From Nocardia vermiculata NBRC 100427 (GTDB lineage: Bacteria > Actinomycetota > Actinomycetes > Mycobacteriales > Mycobacteriaceae): a stretch of DNA of 64,000 bases. The DNA lies in the NCBI RefSeq assembly GCF_001613265.1, contig NZ_BDCA01000007.1, positions 62,001 through 126,000 of the forward strand, written 5' to 3'. This document shows, piece after piece, positions 33,600 through 43,049 of the stretch; the first letter of the stretch is position 1, and every line of letters starts with the position of its first letter. The notes under the pieces were generated by a model, which saw nothing but the letters and a program-made list of their open reading frames with translations, did not search any database and was not told the DNA's origin. The translations under genes were made by a program, and so were the position numbers.

Positions 33600-33938
33600 C
33601 TACAGCGGTTGGAGGCCCAGGGCTCCGGCGACGAAGCGGCTCACCGCCGTCATCCCGGACTCCAGGGCGGTGTCGTATCCCTGCCGGGACCAGCCCGAAA
33701 GTTCCGCTGTGCCATCCGCTTTCGGCGTCGCGACGATCTCGGCAACCAACTCGGCGGTGGTGGGTTCACAGACCGCCCAGGAGTACGCGGTCTGCTCCGA
33801 CCATTCCCGCGCCCGGCGCTCCACGTAACCCGGATCGGTGATACCGCCGTCCGCCAGTGCGGGACGATCATCGATACGGTCGTCGGCGCGCAGTGCCCGC
33901 AGGTACCAGCTACCGGCGTTGATCTCGATCGGTTCCAT
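33600..33938 (-). CDS. Short protein, possibly GNAT-related
   Basis: A 112-residue protein from ATG 33938, which follows GGAGGGG. It begins MEPIEINAGSWYLRAL and includes DGGITDPGYVERRAREW and YSWAVCEPTTAELVAEIVATP, which recalls the N-terminal half of RimJ-type acetyltransferases, followed by GMTAVSRFVAGALGL. The acetyl-CoA loop QxxGxG is not visible in order and the length is about 60 residues short, so activity is doubtful. The start overlaps the stop of the DUF1707 gene (TGATG), so the two are coupled. Confidence 0.6.
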   Translation of the reverse strand: MEPIEINAGSWYLRALRADDRIDDRPALADGGITDPGYVERRAREWSEQTAYSWAVCEPTTAELVAEIVATPKADGTAELSGWSRQGYDTALESGMTAVSRFVAGALGLQPL

Positions 33939-34387
33939 CAGTGTCCCCTCCGTTCGTCTCGCCGGCCCTCGAGCGTCCGGTCCCGGCGCCGGCCGTGCCG
34001 ATCGTGATCGCGTTGCTGCAACCCGCCGGTGATGATGCCCGCGGCCGGAATCATCAGAAACCACAACCAGGTGTGGGTGGTGAAGAACAGCACCAACGCG
34101 AGAATGACGACCAGGCCCGTCACCATCCCCGCGAATTCGCGACGACCACCCGATTGCGCAGCGGCCGGTTCGTGGGGCTGTTCGGGCTGCGGAGTCTCCG
34201 GTACCGCAACGGGAAGGTCGGCGAAGACCGGCGCCAGGTCGCCGCGCGTCACCGCAGCGGCAACCCGTCCGCTGCGCTCGTCGAATTCGGAAACCGACAG
34301 CCGACCGGCGGCGAAATGGTCCGACAATGTCTGCATCGCCTGCTCCCGCTCGGTGGTGCCGATGCGGATGTCGGGTGATTCAGCCAT
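33938..34387 (-). CDS. DUF1707 membrane protein
   Basis: A 149-residue protein. The N-terminal DUF1707 (SHOCT-like) domain is clear: IRIGTTEREQAMQTLSDHFA, GRLSVSEFDERSGRVAAAVT and RGDLAPVFADLP. Two hydrophobic segments follow at about 87-103 and 106-121 with a His/Arg-rich end. DUF1707 proteins are common in actinobacteria, usually membrane-linked and of unknown role. It overlaps the short downstream gene. Confidence 0.88.
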   Translation of the reverse strand: MAESPDIRIGTTEREQAMQTLSDHFAAGRLSVSEFDERSGRVAAAVTRGDLAPVFADLPVAVPETPQPEQPHEPAAAQSGGRREFAGMVTGLVVILALVLFFTTHTWLWFLMIPAAGIITGGLQQRDHDRHGRRRDRTLEGRRDERRGH

Positions 34388-34497
34388 GCAACGAGATTAC
34401 CGCGCACCCTCGTCCCGAGCAGGTCCTCGTCAGCCCCGGACCGGTCCCGCGACCACCGCAAGTACCACCGGACGCGCATCCCTACTATGGTCGGATC

Positions 34498-34617
34498 ATG
34501 TTCCGCCAGCGCCGAATCGTCGACGCCTGTCACCGGTCCCCGGCGCGTAGCACGACGACACGGCCGGTATCGGTGGCCGCACAACGCGGCGTCGCACGTC
34601 TCGGACGGATGCGGTGA
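34498..34617 (+). CDS. Candidate leader peptide overlapping the kinase gene
   Basis: A 39-codon frame from ATG 34498 to TGA 34617. A TACTAT box at 34483-34488 would place the transcript start two or three bases before the ATG, nearly leaderless. The stop overlaps the kinase start as GTGA. The peptide is basic (MFRQRRIVDACHRSPA...), with no homology I recognise. Overlap suggests translational coupling, but a frame this short can arise by chance. Confidence 0.3.
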   Translation: MFRQRRIVDACHRSPARSTTTRPVSVAAQRGVARLGRMR

Positions 34618-36092
34618 GTCCGCGGCAGTTCGGCCGATACCGGCTCGACCGCCTGCTCGGCCGTGGTTCGGCCGGCGAGGTGTGGCTGGCATACGACCCC
34701 GGCAGCGCCCGCACCGTGGCCCTGAAGATCCTCTCCGGTAGTGCGGCGGAGGATCCCGACTATCGGCGGCGCTTCGAGCGCGAAGCCCGCATCGGGTCAC
34801 ATATCGCGAATCCGCACATCGCACCGATCCACGGGTTCGGCGAGGTCGGCGGTCGGCTGTATCTCGATATGGCCTATATCCCGGGGGTCGATCTCGCCCA
34901 GCTGATCCGCGGCGCCACGATGACGGCCGCCGAGGCGGTGGAGCTGATCTCGCAGATCGCCGAAGCCCTCGATGCCGCGCACGCGGCCGGCCTGATCCAC
35001 CGGGATGTGAAACCGGCCAACATCATCGTGCACCCCAGCGGATTCGCCTATCTCATCGATTTCGGTATCGCGCGGGCCGCGGGTCAATCGACCATTACCG
35101 CGACGGGTTTCACGGTCGGGACGCTCGCCTATATGGCGCCCGAGCGCTTCACCGGAGGTGGCGACGCACGCTCCGACATCTACTCGCTGGCCTGTGTGCT
35201 CTACGAGGCGCTCACCGCGCGCCGGCCGTTCGGTGACACGGACGCGGTCCAGCAACTGCACTCCCACCTACATCAGCCGCCACCGCGCCCCACGGCCACC
35301 GACCCGCGCGTACCCATCGGGCTCGACGCCGTGGTCGCCCGGGGAATGGCCAAGAATCCGCAGGACCGCTACCGCACCGCAGGTGAGCTGGCTGCGGCCG
35401 CGCGAGCCGCGGCCGGTGCCGCACCGACGCAGCGAGTAGCCCCCGTACTGCAGTCGGAGGCGGTCACCACCCAATTGTCCCGCGGTGAGCCGGGGCCGCC
35501 GGGCCCGGCCGGTGCCTTCCGCGCCCCGGCAGCCGCACCGCCGCCGGGTACAGCCGTGCCGCCACGAACCCTCGCGCTGCCGCCGAACGGTGCCACGGGG
35601 GCGGCACCACTGCAATCGGCCGGCGGACATCGGCCCACTCCGACTGTGGTGGCCAGTACACCGTTTCCCATCGAGACGGCTGCCCCGCACGCACCTGTCG
35701 CACCACCCCGTCGGCGTTCGGCCACCGCCGTCGCCGCGGCGCTGATCGGTGTGGGGCTGGTCGCACTGGCCGTTATCGCGGGCTGCACGGCCCTGCTCAC
35801 CAGCGGCAACGACGCGCCCACCGATCCGGCGACCACCACCGGCGCCCCGGCCACCAGCGCACCGCAGACCACCGCCCCGGAAACCCCCGAGCCGGAATAC
35901 ACCACCGCGGTGATCCCGCCCCCGATGACGATCCCCCTGCCCACCGGGATCTTCGTACCACCGCCGTTCCGGATCCCCGGGGCCGCCTATCCGCAGGACA
36001 ACTCGGCACCCGGCGCACACCGGCAACACGGGCCCAAGCAGGACGAGAAGAAAGCCCGCGACGGGTCGCCCGAAGCACACGCCGCGAACTGA
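34614..36092 (+). CDS. Membrane Ser/Thr protein kinase (Pkn type)
   Basis: A 492-residue kinase from GTG 34614. The kinase domain (1-265) has the Gly loop LGRGSAGEVW, ATP Lys38 in VALKIL, HRDVKPAN with catalytic Asp131, DFG at 149-151, and APE in YMAPERF. A Pro/Ala-rich juxtamembrane stretch (about 270-368) leads to one membrane helix (about 370-394) and a Thr/Pro-rich outer tail of about 100 residues without PASTA repeats. It should phosphorylate cytoplasmic targets in response to envelope signals. The lack of a structured sensor makes the ligand unguessable. GTG rather than an upstream start agrees with the short leader frame that overlaps it. Confidence 0.94.
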   Translation: MSPRQFGRYRLDRLLGRGSAGEVWLAYDPGSARTVALKILSGSAAEDPDYRRRFEREARIGSHIANPHIAPIHGFGEVGGRLYLDMAYIPGVDLAQLIRGATMTAAEAVELISQIAEALDAAHAAGLIHRDVKPANIIVHPSGFAYLIDFGIARAAGQSTITATGFTVGTLAYMAPERFTGGGDARSDIYSLACVLYEALTARRPFGDTDAVQQLHSHLHQPPPRPTATDPRVPIGLDAVVARGMAKNPQDRYRTAGELAAAARAAAGAAPTQRVAPVLQSEAVTTQLSRGEPGPPGPAGAFRAPAAAPPPGTAVPPRTLALPPNGATGAAPLQSAGGHRPTPTVVASTPFPIETAAPHAPVAPPRRRSATAVAAALIGVGLVALAVIAGCTALLTSGNDAPTDPATTTGAPATSAPQTTAPETPEPEYTTAVIPPPMTIPLPTGIFVPPPFRIPGAAYPQDNSAPGAHRQHGPKQDEKKARDGSPEAHAAN

Positions 36093-36247
36093 ACCGTCCC
36101 GCTCCATACATCCGGCGCCATCGCCCCGAACCCGGATCACGGGCGGGTGCGGCCTGCTGCGCGGCGCAACTCGAAGCGAGCCATCCGGAATCCGGTCAAC
36201 GTGCCGGTTGCCGTCCCTACCGCTGAACGGGACCGCGACCGAAAACC

Positions 36248-36284
36248 GAACAGGCCCCGCTCCGGTTCGGAGCGGGGCCTGTTC
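36248..36284 (-). terminator. Strong terminator after accA3
   Basis: GAACAGGCCCCGCTCC and GGAGCGGGGCCTGTTC form a perfect 16-bp stem with loop GGTTC, 15 bases past the accA3 stop. On the minus strand GGTTTTCGG follows. It may also stop read-through from the convergent kinase gene. Confidence 0.88.
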
Positions 36285-36299
36285 GAAAGGCTATGCGGC

Positions 36300-38102
36300 C
36301 TACTTGATTTCGGCGAGTACGGTGCCCTGGGTGATGGCGGCACCGGCCTCGATCGCCAAACCGGTCACGACACCGGCCTTGTGCGCGTTGACCGGGTTCT
36401 CCATCTTCATGGCCTCGAGCACCACGATCAGGTCGCCCGCCTCGACGGTCTGGCCCTCTTCGACCGCGACCTTGACGACGGTGCCCTGCATCGGCGCGGT
36501 CACCGAATCGCCGGAGGCAGCCGAACCGGCAGCGCCACCACGCTTGCGCGCCTTGGGCTTCTTGCGGATCACGCCGGCACCGTTCCCCGCGGCACCGGCA
36601 GCGCCCGCACCCACGGTGAACTGACCGGGCAGCGATACCTCGACCCGACGGCCGCCGACCTCGACGACCACGTTCTGCCGCGGCGCCTCGTCCTCATCCT
36701 CGATGGGCTGGCCACCGGTGTAGGGCTCGATGGTGTTTTCCCACTCGTTCTCGATCCACTTGGTGTAGACGTCGAACTTGGTGCCATCTCCGACGAATGC
36801 CGGGTTGGTCACGATGTGGCGGTCGAACGGGATGACCGTGGCCAGACCCTCGACCTCGTACTCGGCCAGCGCGCGCGACGCCCGCTCCAGCGCCTGGGTG
36901 CGGTTCTCACCGGTCACGATCAGCTTGGCCAGCATCGAGTCGAACTGACCACCGATCACACTGCCGGCCACCACACCGGAGTCCACGCGGACACCCGGGC
37001 CGGTCGGCTCCTTGTACACGGTGACCGGGCCCGGCGCGGGCAGGAAACCGCGACCGGCATCCTCACCGTTGATCCGGAACTCGATCGAATGCCCGCGCGG
37101 GGTGGGATCCTCGGTGATGGTCAGTTCCTCGCCGTTGGCGATGCGGAACTGCCAGCGCACCAGGTCCAGACCCGAGGTCTCCTCGGTGACCGGATGCTCG
37201 ACCTGCAGGCGAGTATTGACCTCGAGGAAGGACACGGTCTCGCCCTGCACCAGGTACTCCACGGTGCCGGCGCCGTAGTAACCGGCCTCCTTGCAGATCC
37301 GCTTGGCGGACTCGTGGATCTTGCCGCGCACCTCGTCGGACAGGAACGGCGCGGGGGCCTCCTCGACCAGCTTCTGGAACCGGCGCTGCAGCGAGCAGTC
37401 GCGAGTACCGGCGACGATCACGTTGCCGTGCTGATCCGCCAGGACCTGCGCCTCGACGTGGCGAGCCTTGTCCAGGTACTGCTCCACGAAGCATTCGCCA
37501 CGACCGAAGGCCGCGGTGGCCTCACGGGTCGCGGACTCGAACAGCTCGGGAATCTCCTCGACGGTGTGGGCGACTTTCATGCCGCGGCCACCACCGCCGA
37601 AGGCGGCCTTGATGGCCACCGGAACGCCGTACTGCTTCGCGAACTCGACGACCTCGGTCGCATCCTTGACCGGGTCCTTGGTACCCGCGGCCATCGGCGC
37701 CTGCGCCCGCTCGGCGATGTGGCGGGCGGTGACCTTGTCGCCCAGGTCGCGAATCGACTGCGGGGAGGGGCCGATCCAGATCAGCTTGGCGTCGATCACG
37801 GCCTGCGCGAAGTCCGCGTTCTCCGACAGGAAGCCGTAGCCCGGATGAATCGCATCCGCGCCGGACTTCGCCGCCGCATCCAAAATCTTGTCGAACACCA
37901 GGTACGACTCCGCAGAGGTCTGTCCGCCCAATGCGAACGCCTCGTCGGCCAATTTCACGAACGGTGCATCGGCATCCGGTTCCGCGTACACCGCGACACT
38001 GGCGATACCGGCATCCTTGGCGGCCCGGATCACACGCACCGCGATCTCGCCCCGATTGGCGATCAGGACTTTCGTGATCTGCGCGCTGGCATGGCTGGGC
38101 AC
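36300..38102 (-). CDS. accA3: Acyl-CoA carboxylase alpha subunit (biotin carboxylase plus BCCP)
   Basis: A 600-residue protein. The biotin carboxylase half shows [46 protein letters not shown] and [14 protein letters not shown]. The C-terminal carrier domain ends with EAMKMEN, Lys566 being biotinylated. With AccD subunits and AccE5 it makes malonyl- and methylmalonyl-CoA and, for mycolic acid synthesis, carboxylated long-chain acyl-CoA. GTG start preceded by AGGAGG. Length equals M. tuberculosis AccA3. It reads towards the kinase gene and is terminated by the 36248-36284 hairpin. Confidence 0.97.
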   Translation of the reverse strand: MPSHASAQITKVLIANRGEIAVRVIRAAKDAGIASVAVYAEPDADAPFVKLADEAFALGGQTSAESYLVFDKILDAAAKSGADAIHPGYGFLSENADFAQAVIDAKLIWIGPSPQSIRDLGDKVTARHIAERAQAPMAAGTKDPVKDATEVVEFAKQYGVPVAIKAAFGGGGRGMKVAHTVEEIPELFESATREATAAFGRGECFVEQYLDKARHVEAQVLADQHGNVIVAGTRDCSLQRRFQKLVEEAPAPFLSDEVRGKIHESAKRICKEAGYYGAGTVEYLVQGETVSFLEVNTRLQVEHPVTEETSGLDLVRWQFRIANGEELTITEDPTPRGHSIEFRINGEDAGRGFLPAPGPVTVYKEPTGPGVRVDSGVVAGSVIGGQFDSMLAKLIVTGENRTQALERASRALAEYEVEGLATVIPFDRHIVTNPAFVGDGTKFDVYTKWIENEWENTIEPYTGGQPIEDEDEAPRQNVVVEVGGRRVEVSLPGQFTVGAGAAGAAGNGAGVIRKKPKARKRGGAAGSAASGDSVTAPMQGTVVKVAVEEGQTVEAGDLIVVLEAMKMENPVNAHKAGVVTGLAIEAGAAITQGTVLAEIK

Positions 38103-38223
38103 TGGGCCTCCTGAGCTATGGACAACTTACGTCTGGGGTGAGTGTAGGCAGTGTGCCAACAGCCACCGAACCGGGCACGGGCTACTGAATAGTAGGACCG
38201 GGCCTGGTGATGTGAACAACACA

Positions 38224-39153
38224 CTAGCCCGGGTGTGCCGCCGGCGACACCGCACCGGGCGCGAAGCCCGGTTCACTTCCTTGGACGATCGGGGTGCGTA
38301 CCGCATTGCCCCACTCGGTCCAGGAACCGTCGTAATTGCGCACATTGTCCACGCCCAGTAGCGAAGTCAGGACGAACCAGGTGTGCGCGGCACGCTCCCC
38401 GGTACGGCAGTAGACCAGCGTTTCACCATCGCCCATGACCGGGGCATAGATCTGCTCCAGTTCGGCACGGGAACGGAAGCGTCCGTCGGGCCCCACCGAC
38501 GACGTCCACGGGATGTTGACGGCAGTCGGAATATGACCGGCACGCAGCGACTGCTCCTCCGGGCGATCCAGGACCCGGTCCTGCGTACCGCTGTACTCCG
38601 CCGCCGCCCGCACATCGACCAGGCCGATATCCGGGCGGCGCCGGTCCAGATCGGCGCGCACATCGGCGAGGAAGGCCCGCGCGCTGCGGTCGTCACGGTC
38701 GATCACCGGATAGTCGCCCGAACCGGCGTCGGGAACTTCGAAGACGGTGTCGCGTGCCTCGGAGATCCAGGCGTCACGCCCACCGTCGAGCAGGCGCACG
38801 TCCGGATGCCCGAACAGGCCGAAGACCCAGGCAGTGGCAGCCGCGGTGCCGTTCGCCTTGTCGCCGTACACGACGACGGTGTCCTCGCGATCGATCCCCT
38901 TCGCGCGCATCAGTTCGGCAAAACGGGCGCCGTCGATCACGTCCCGCGTCGACGAGTCGGTAAGCTCGGCGCGCCAGTCGATCTTCACCGCTCCTGGCAC
39001 ATGCCCGATGTCGTAGAGCAGGATGTCCTCGTTGGACTCCACGATCGAGAGACCACGCACGCCGATGTTTGCCGAGAGCCACTCAGTGGTTACCAATCGG
39101 TGTGGGTATGCGTGGGAGCCGAAGGATGGATGAGGGTCCGGAGCGACGGGCAC
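38224..39153 (-). CDS. sseA: Thiosulfate sulfurtransferase SseA
   Basis: A 309-residue tandem rhodanese. The catalytic loop is YCRTGERAAHTW (Cys249), the classical thiosulfate-rhodanese type, and the domain junction carries ADLDRRRPDIGLVDVRAAAEY. It differs from the CGSGVT paralogue at 4.5 kb. In mycobacteria the sseA orthologue sits in the acc cluster too, near accA3 and maf. It is divergent from a SufR-like HTH gene, which may tie it to sulfur supply or iron-sulfur stress. A minus-strand CATACT -10 box lies at 39245-39240. Confidence 0.93.
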   Translation of the reverse strand: MPVAPDPHPSFGSHAYPHRLVTTEWLSANIGVRGLSIVESNEDILLYDIGHVPGAVKIDWRAELTDSSTRDVIDGARFAELMRAKGIDREDTVVVYGDKANGTAAATAWVFGLFGHPDVRLLDGGRDAWISEARDTVFEVPDAGSGDYPVIDRDDRSARAFLADVRADLDRRRPDIGLVDVRAAAEYSGTQDRVLDRPEEQSLRAGHIPTAVNIPWTSSVGPDGRFRSRAELEQIYAPVMGDGETLVYCRTGERAAHTWFVLTSLLGVDNVRNYDGSWTEWGNAVRTPIVQGSEPGFAPGAVSPAAHPG

Positions 39154-39312
39154 GGTGGAAGATCCTTCATGCGAAATGAGCGGCGGTCGGCTGTGCGGTA
39201 CCGATCGTAAGCGCGAAGAACGAGCACTGCCGGTTTCACAGTATGAATCGGAGGAAGAGGCGATTAAGTCGCACCTTCGTCCGATAAAGTCAGCAGGGAG
39301 GAGGGGTGAGCT

Positions 39313-40110
39313 ATGTCCGATTCTTGGCCACGACGGCGCCTGCTTGCGATCCTACGTGGCGCCGGCGAGCCTCTCGACGCCCAGGAACTCGCGCGAGTGA
39401 CCGGACAACACGTCACCACCGTCCGCTTTCATTTGGATGTTCTCACACGAGAATCGCTGGTGCGGCAGTTTCAGCAGCCGCCGCGAGGCCGCGGCCGACC
39501 ACGCATCGGCTATGCCGCCGTGCAGCACTCGGTGGGCTATCAGGACCTCGCCCAGGTCCTCGCCGATCAACTCGGCAGCGATCCGCAGCGCCGCACCGAA
39601 CTGGCGCTCGCCGCAGGCCGCGCCTGGGGTGCGAGGGTCGACCAGCTCGAGCAGCCGATCACCTCACTCGAACAGGCGCGCGAGGTGACCACCACGGTCA
39701 GCTCGGAGCTCGGGTTCGCCCCCGAGCGTGATCTTTCCTCGGAGACCGAGCAGCAGGTGAGTATCCGTCTCACGGCCTGCCCACTGCGGGAACTGGCCCG
39801 GACACATTCCGAGGTGGTGTGCGGCGTCCACCAGGGGCTGCTGCGCGAAATCCTGGACCGCAACGGCGGCCGAGACGTGGTGGACGCGCAATTGCAGCCG
39901 TTCGCCGAACCGGACCTGTGCGTCGTGCATATGCAGGCACTGGCCGGTGATCTGAGGCCGGACCCGGCGGAGATCCCGGATCCGGGCGCCGACGTGCCGC
40001 CGCTACGGAGTCCGTCAGCCAACCGCGTCGGGCCGCAGCTGCGCAGCACCGAGCCACAACTGCGCAACGCCGACGCCCACAACGCCCAGCAGGCGACGCA
40101 GCAGTGGTAG
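39313..40110 (+). CDS. HTH regulator with SufR-like cysteine motif
   Basis: A 265-residue protein. An ArsR/MarR-like winged helix (RRRLLAILRGAGEPLDAQEL then VTTVRFHLDVLTRESLV) is followed by a central helical part and the motif ACPLRELARTHSEVVCGVHQGLLREIL. Cys156, Cys170, His173 and Cys203 are arranged like the iron-sulfur ligands of SufR-type repressors. GGAGGAGG precedes ATG 39313. It is divergent from sseA and probably regulates it. The last 32 codons overlap the 3' end of convergent maf; that tail (PQLRSTEPQLRNADAHN...) looks extra. Iron-sulfur binding is inferred from the motif. Confidence 0.82.
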   Translation: MSDSWPRRRLLAILRGAGEPLDAQELARVTGQHVTTVRFHLDVLTRESLVRQFQQPPRGRGRPRIGYAAVQHSVGYQDLAQVLADQLGSDPQRRTELALAAGRAWGARVDQLEQPITSLEQAREVTTTVSSELGFAPERDLSSETEQQVSIRLTACPLRELARTHSEVVCGVHQGLLREILDRNGGRDVVDAQLQPFAEPDLCVVHMQALAGDLRPDPAEIPDPGADVPPLRSPSANRVGPQLRSTEPQLRNADAHNAQQATQQW

Positions 40111-40716
40111 ACCGATACCGATCACGCTGGAGGGATCGCCGTCGATGCGGTCGACGAACCAGCCACCCATGCCGTCGAGGGTGAAGGCGCCCGCGACCTT
40201 CAAGGGCTCTCCGGTGGCGATGTATGCCTCCAGCTCGGCCGGTTCCGGTGCAGCGAAATGCACGGTGGTGACGCTGCAGTCCTGAGCGTCGGCGACGATC
40301 GCACCGTCCCGCACTCGCAGCACACAGTGCCCGGTGAGCAGATCCGCGCTACGACCGGCCATCGCGGCCCAACGCGCCCGCGCCACCGCGGGGGTATGAG
40401 GTTTGCCCTGGAGGACACCGTCCACCAGCAGCATCGAATCGCAGCCCACGACCACACAGTCGTCGGCCAAGCGGACACCGTGACCGGATTCGGCGACCGC
40501 GTCAGCACCTGCCTCGGCGATCACCGCTGCGGCCACGGTTCGAGCCTTCGCCCGGGCCAGCGCGGTCACCACCGCTGCCGGAGTGGAATCCGGTGGCAGC
40601 GCGCCGGCGATCGCGTCCTCGTCGACATCGGAGACGCGCACCACCGGATCCAGACCGGCGGAACGCAGCACCTGAAGCCGCGCGGGCGAGGCGGATCCGA
40701 GAACGAATCCCGTCAC
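40015..40716 (-). CDS. maf: Maf-family nucleotide pyrophosphatase
   Basis: A 233-residue protein. It begins FVLGSASPARLQVLRSAGLDP, the Maf substrate-binding strand SxSxxR, and includes VVGCDSMLLVDGVLQGKP and SADLLTGHCVLRV with the DGMGGWFVDRIDGDPSSVIGIGLPLL C-terminal core. Maf proteins hydrolyse non-canonical nucleoside triphosphates. Inserts after VTALARAKARTV are larger than in E. coli. It follows accE5 by one base, so it is in the accD5-accE5-maf operon. About 20 residues after the family core overlap the HTH gene on the other strand. Confidence 0.92.
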   Translation of the reverse strand: MTGFVLGSASPARLQVLRSAGLDPVVRVSDVDEDAIAGALPPDSTPAAVVTALARAKARTVAAAVIAEAGADAVAESGHGVRLADDCVVVGCDSMLLVDGVLQGKPHTPAVARARWAAMAGRSADLLTGHCVLRVRDGAIVADAQDCSVTTVHFAAPEPAELEAYIATGEPLKVAGAFTLDGMGGWFVDRIDGDPSSVIGIGLPLLRRLLGVVGVGVAQLWLGAAQLRPDAVG

Positions 40717-40717
40717 T

Positions 40718-41050
40718 TCAGCCGCGGAGGTGCGACAGCATGGGGAATGCGTACGGAGAGAACGGCGAGGTGCCCCGATGCATCATCGTGGGCCGCCCCC
40801 AGTTGTCGACCGGGCCCTGATCCTGCGGCGCTGCCGCCGAGTTCGCGGCCGCGGCGGCGAAGACGGTCACCAGTGCGGCGATCTCTTCGTCGGTGGGCGA
40901 GCCCTTCAGGATCCGGATGGCCGGTGCTGCGGGTGCAGCGGGGGCGGTGACCGCCTCCGGCGCGATCTTCGCCTCGTCCTCGCCGAGTTCACCGACCGCC
41001 AGATCCAGTTCCGCAGCGCGCAGTATCTCTTCGTCAGCCACAGCCGTCAC
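40718..41050 (-). CDS. accE5: Acyl-CoA carboxylase epsilon subunit
   Basis: A 110-residue protein from GTG 41050, with AGGAGGA upstream. The C-terminal core has AIRILKGSPTDEEIAALVTVF and the ending NWGRP...SPFSPYAF typical of epsilon subunits, which tie AccA3 to AccD5. The first 40 residues are acidic/Ala-rich. It lies 208 bases after accD5 and directly before maf. The gap to accD5 contains a hairpin (41095-41126) and an in-frame 66-codon ORF with GTGA overlap that I do not accept as a gene. Confidence 0.94.
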   Translation of the reverse strand: MTAVADEEILRAAELDLAVGELGEDEAKIAPEAVTAPAAPAAPAIRILKGSPTDEEIAALVTVFAAAAANSAAAPQDQGPVDNWGRPTMMHRGTSPFSPYAFPMLSHLRG

Positions 41051-41094
41051 AGCGCCAACTCCTCCTGTTCGTGCCGGGCCTCGGGGGACCGGCG

Positions 41095-41126
41095 TTCGCG
41101 GTGCGGGCGGACCCGCATGCCGCGAA
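41095..41126 (-). repeat. Inverted repeat between accD5 and accE5
   Basis: TTCGCGG (41095-41101) pairs with CCGCGAA (41120-41126), and the inner GCGGG pairs with CCCGC. Within the long accD5-accE5 gap this stem could be an mRNA processing or attenuation element that tunes epsilon relative to beta subunit. Confidence 0.45.
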
Positions 41127-41258
41127 CGGTGTGCAGTGCGGTCCCCAGTAGATGAGAACCTGTTCCTACTATTTTCACCCGGATGTGGCGATCGCGCGCG
41201 GTCGGATATGCCACATCATCTCGGAAAGTGTGCTCCCGATACCGCACATATCGTTGGA

Positions 41259-42899
41259 TCAGAGCGGAATGTTGCCGTGCTTCTTCGGCGGCAGGGTGAC
41301 CATCTTGCGCTCCAGCAGCCGCAGCGCCGAGACGATCTGCCCGCGGGTGTGCGAGGGCGGGATCACGGCGTCGACGTAGCCGCGCTCGGCCGCCACGTAC
41401 GGGTTGACCAACGTGTCCTCGTACTCGTTCTGCAGCTCGAGGCGCAGTGCGTCGACATCGGCGCCTTCCGCAGCGGCCTGCTGCAACTTCTTGCGATAGA
41501 CGAATCCGACCGCACCCGAGGCGCCCATGACGGCGATCTGCGCGGTGGGCCAGGCCAGGTTCACGTCGGCACCCATGTGCTTGGAACCCATGACGTCGTA
41601 GGCGCCGCCGTAGGCCTTACGGGTGATGATGGTGATTTTGCCCACAGTGGCCTCGCCGTAGGCGTAGAGCAGCTTCGCACCGCGGCGGATGATGCCGTTG
41701 AACTCCTGGGCGGTTCCGGGCAGGAAGCCGGGCACGTCGACCAGGGTGATGATCGGGATATTGAACGCGTCGCAGGTCCGCACGAAGCGCGCGGCCTTCT
41801 CCGAGGCGTCGATGTCCAGGCAGCCCGCGAACTGGGTGGGCTGATTGGCGACGAACCCCACGCTGCGGCCGTCGATGCGAGCGAAGCCGACGATGATGTT
41901 CGCGGCCCGCTCGGCCTGCACCTCGAAGAATTCGTCGTCGTCGACCAGACGGCGAATGACCTCGTGCATGTCGTACGGCTGATTCGGGGAGTCCGGGATC
42001 AGTGTGTCGAGTTCGAGGTCCTCGTCGGTCAGCGAATCCTCGATCGCACCGGCGATCGGATCGCTGGGTGCGAAGCGCGGCGCCTCGGCGCGGTTGTTGC
42101 TGGGCAGGTAGCTGAGCAGTTCCTTCACCCAGTCCAGCGCATCCTGCTCACCGGATGCGACGTAGTGCGCGGTACCGGACTTCGCCATGTGGGTGTGGGC
42201 GCCGCCCAGCTCCTCCATGGTGACCTCTTCACCGGTGACGGTCTTGATCACGTCGGGGCCGGTGATGAACATCTGGCTGGTCTCGTCGACCATGACGACG
42301 AAATCGGTCAGCGCCGGCGAGTAGACGTGACCGCCCGCGGCGGCGCCCATGATCAGCGAGATCTGCGGGATCACGCCGGAGGCCTGAACGTTGCGGTGGA
42401 AGATCTCGCCGTAGAGGCCGAGCGAGACCACGCCTTCCTGAATGCGAGCGCCGGCGCCGTCGTTGATGCCGATCAACGGGCGACCGGTCTTCACCGCGAG
42501 GTCCATGACCTTGACGATTTTCTCGCCGTAGACCTCACCGAGGCTGCCGCCGAACACCGTGGCGTCCTGCGAGAAGATGCAGACGTCACGGCCGTCGACG
42601 GTGCCGTAGCCGGTGACCACGCCGTCGCCGAGCGGACGGTTGTTCTCCAGGCCGAAATTGACGCTGCGATGGCGGGCCAGTGCGTCCACCTCGACGAAGG
42701 AACCCTCGTCCAGCAGGGCCAGGATGCGCTCGCGCGCAGTCAGCTTGCCCTTGGCGTGCACCTTCTCGACCGCACCCTCGCCCATCGGGTGTTTGGCCTC
42801 TTCCAGCCGATTGCGCAGATCAGCCAGCTTCCCGGCGGTGGTGTGGATATCGGGGGTCTCCGCCGAACCCGGCGAAGGCTGCTGCTGGACACTCGTCAT
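41259..42899 (-). CDS. accD5: Propionyl/acetyl-CoA carboxylase beta subunit (carboxyltransferase)
   Basis: A 546-residue crotonase-fold carboxyltransferase. Blocks are [78 protein letters not shown] and [21 protein letters not shown]. With AccA3 and AccE5 it carboxylates propionyl-CoA and acetyl-CoA. It matches AccD5 in length. It opens the accD5-accE5-maf operon; the first 150 bases upstream to lat hold no gene. Confidence 0.97.
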   Translation of the reverse strand: MTSVQQQPSPGSAETPDIHTTAGKLADLRNRLEEAKHPMGEGAVEKVHAKGKLTARERILALLDEGSFVEVDALARHRSVNFGLENNRPLGDGVVTGYGTVDGRDVCIFSQDATVFGGSLGEVYGEKIVKVMDLAVKTGRPLIGINDGAGARIQEGVVSLGLYGEIFHRNVQASGVIPQISLIMGAAAGGHVYSPALTDFVVMVDETSQMFITGPDVIKTVTGEEVTMEELGGAHTHMAKSGTAHYVASGEQDALDWVKELLSYLPSNNRAEAPRFAPSDPIAGAIEDSLTDEDLELDTLIPDSPNQPYDMHEVIRRLVDDDEFFEVQAERAANIIVGFARIDGRSVGFVANQPTQFAGCLDIDASEKAARFVRTCDAFNIPIITLVDVPGFLPGTAQEFNGIIRRGAKLLYAYGEATVGKITIITRKAYGGAYDVMGSKHMGADVNLAWPTAQIAVMGASGAVGFVYRKKLQQAAAEGADVDALRLELQNEYEDTLVNPYVAAERGYVDAVIPPSHTRGQIVSALRLLERKMVTLPPKKHGNIPL

Positions 42900-43049
42900 G
42901 ACCCGGAGTGTAACCAGAAGCCCGGTCGCCGGGGAATCCAGCAGGGGCTACCCGCGAGTACCATTATTGGCTGTCTGCCAGCAGAAAAGCCCTGGTGGAG
43001 TGGGCCGTGAGCTGCCCGAAAGTCACAATTCGGGCTACGGCAATATTTG

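Noticed and set aside
36147..38114. Long forward frame opposite accA3
   Set aside because: Strong AccA3 motifs on the minus strand; the antisense frame exists only because of GC-rich codon use.
41047..41247. 66-codon frame between accD5 and accE5 with GTGA overlap to accE5
   Set aside because: It starts at GTG without a ribosome site, has an Arg/His-rich composition typical of shadow sequence, and I recognise no homology; the overlap can be chance.
40893..43010. 705-codon forward frame opposite accD5
   Set aside because: Shadow of AccD5, no domain sense, and no start signals.
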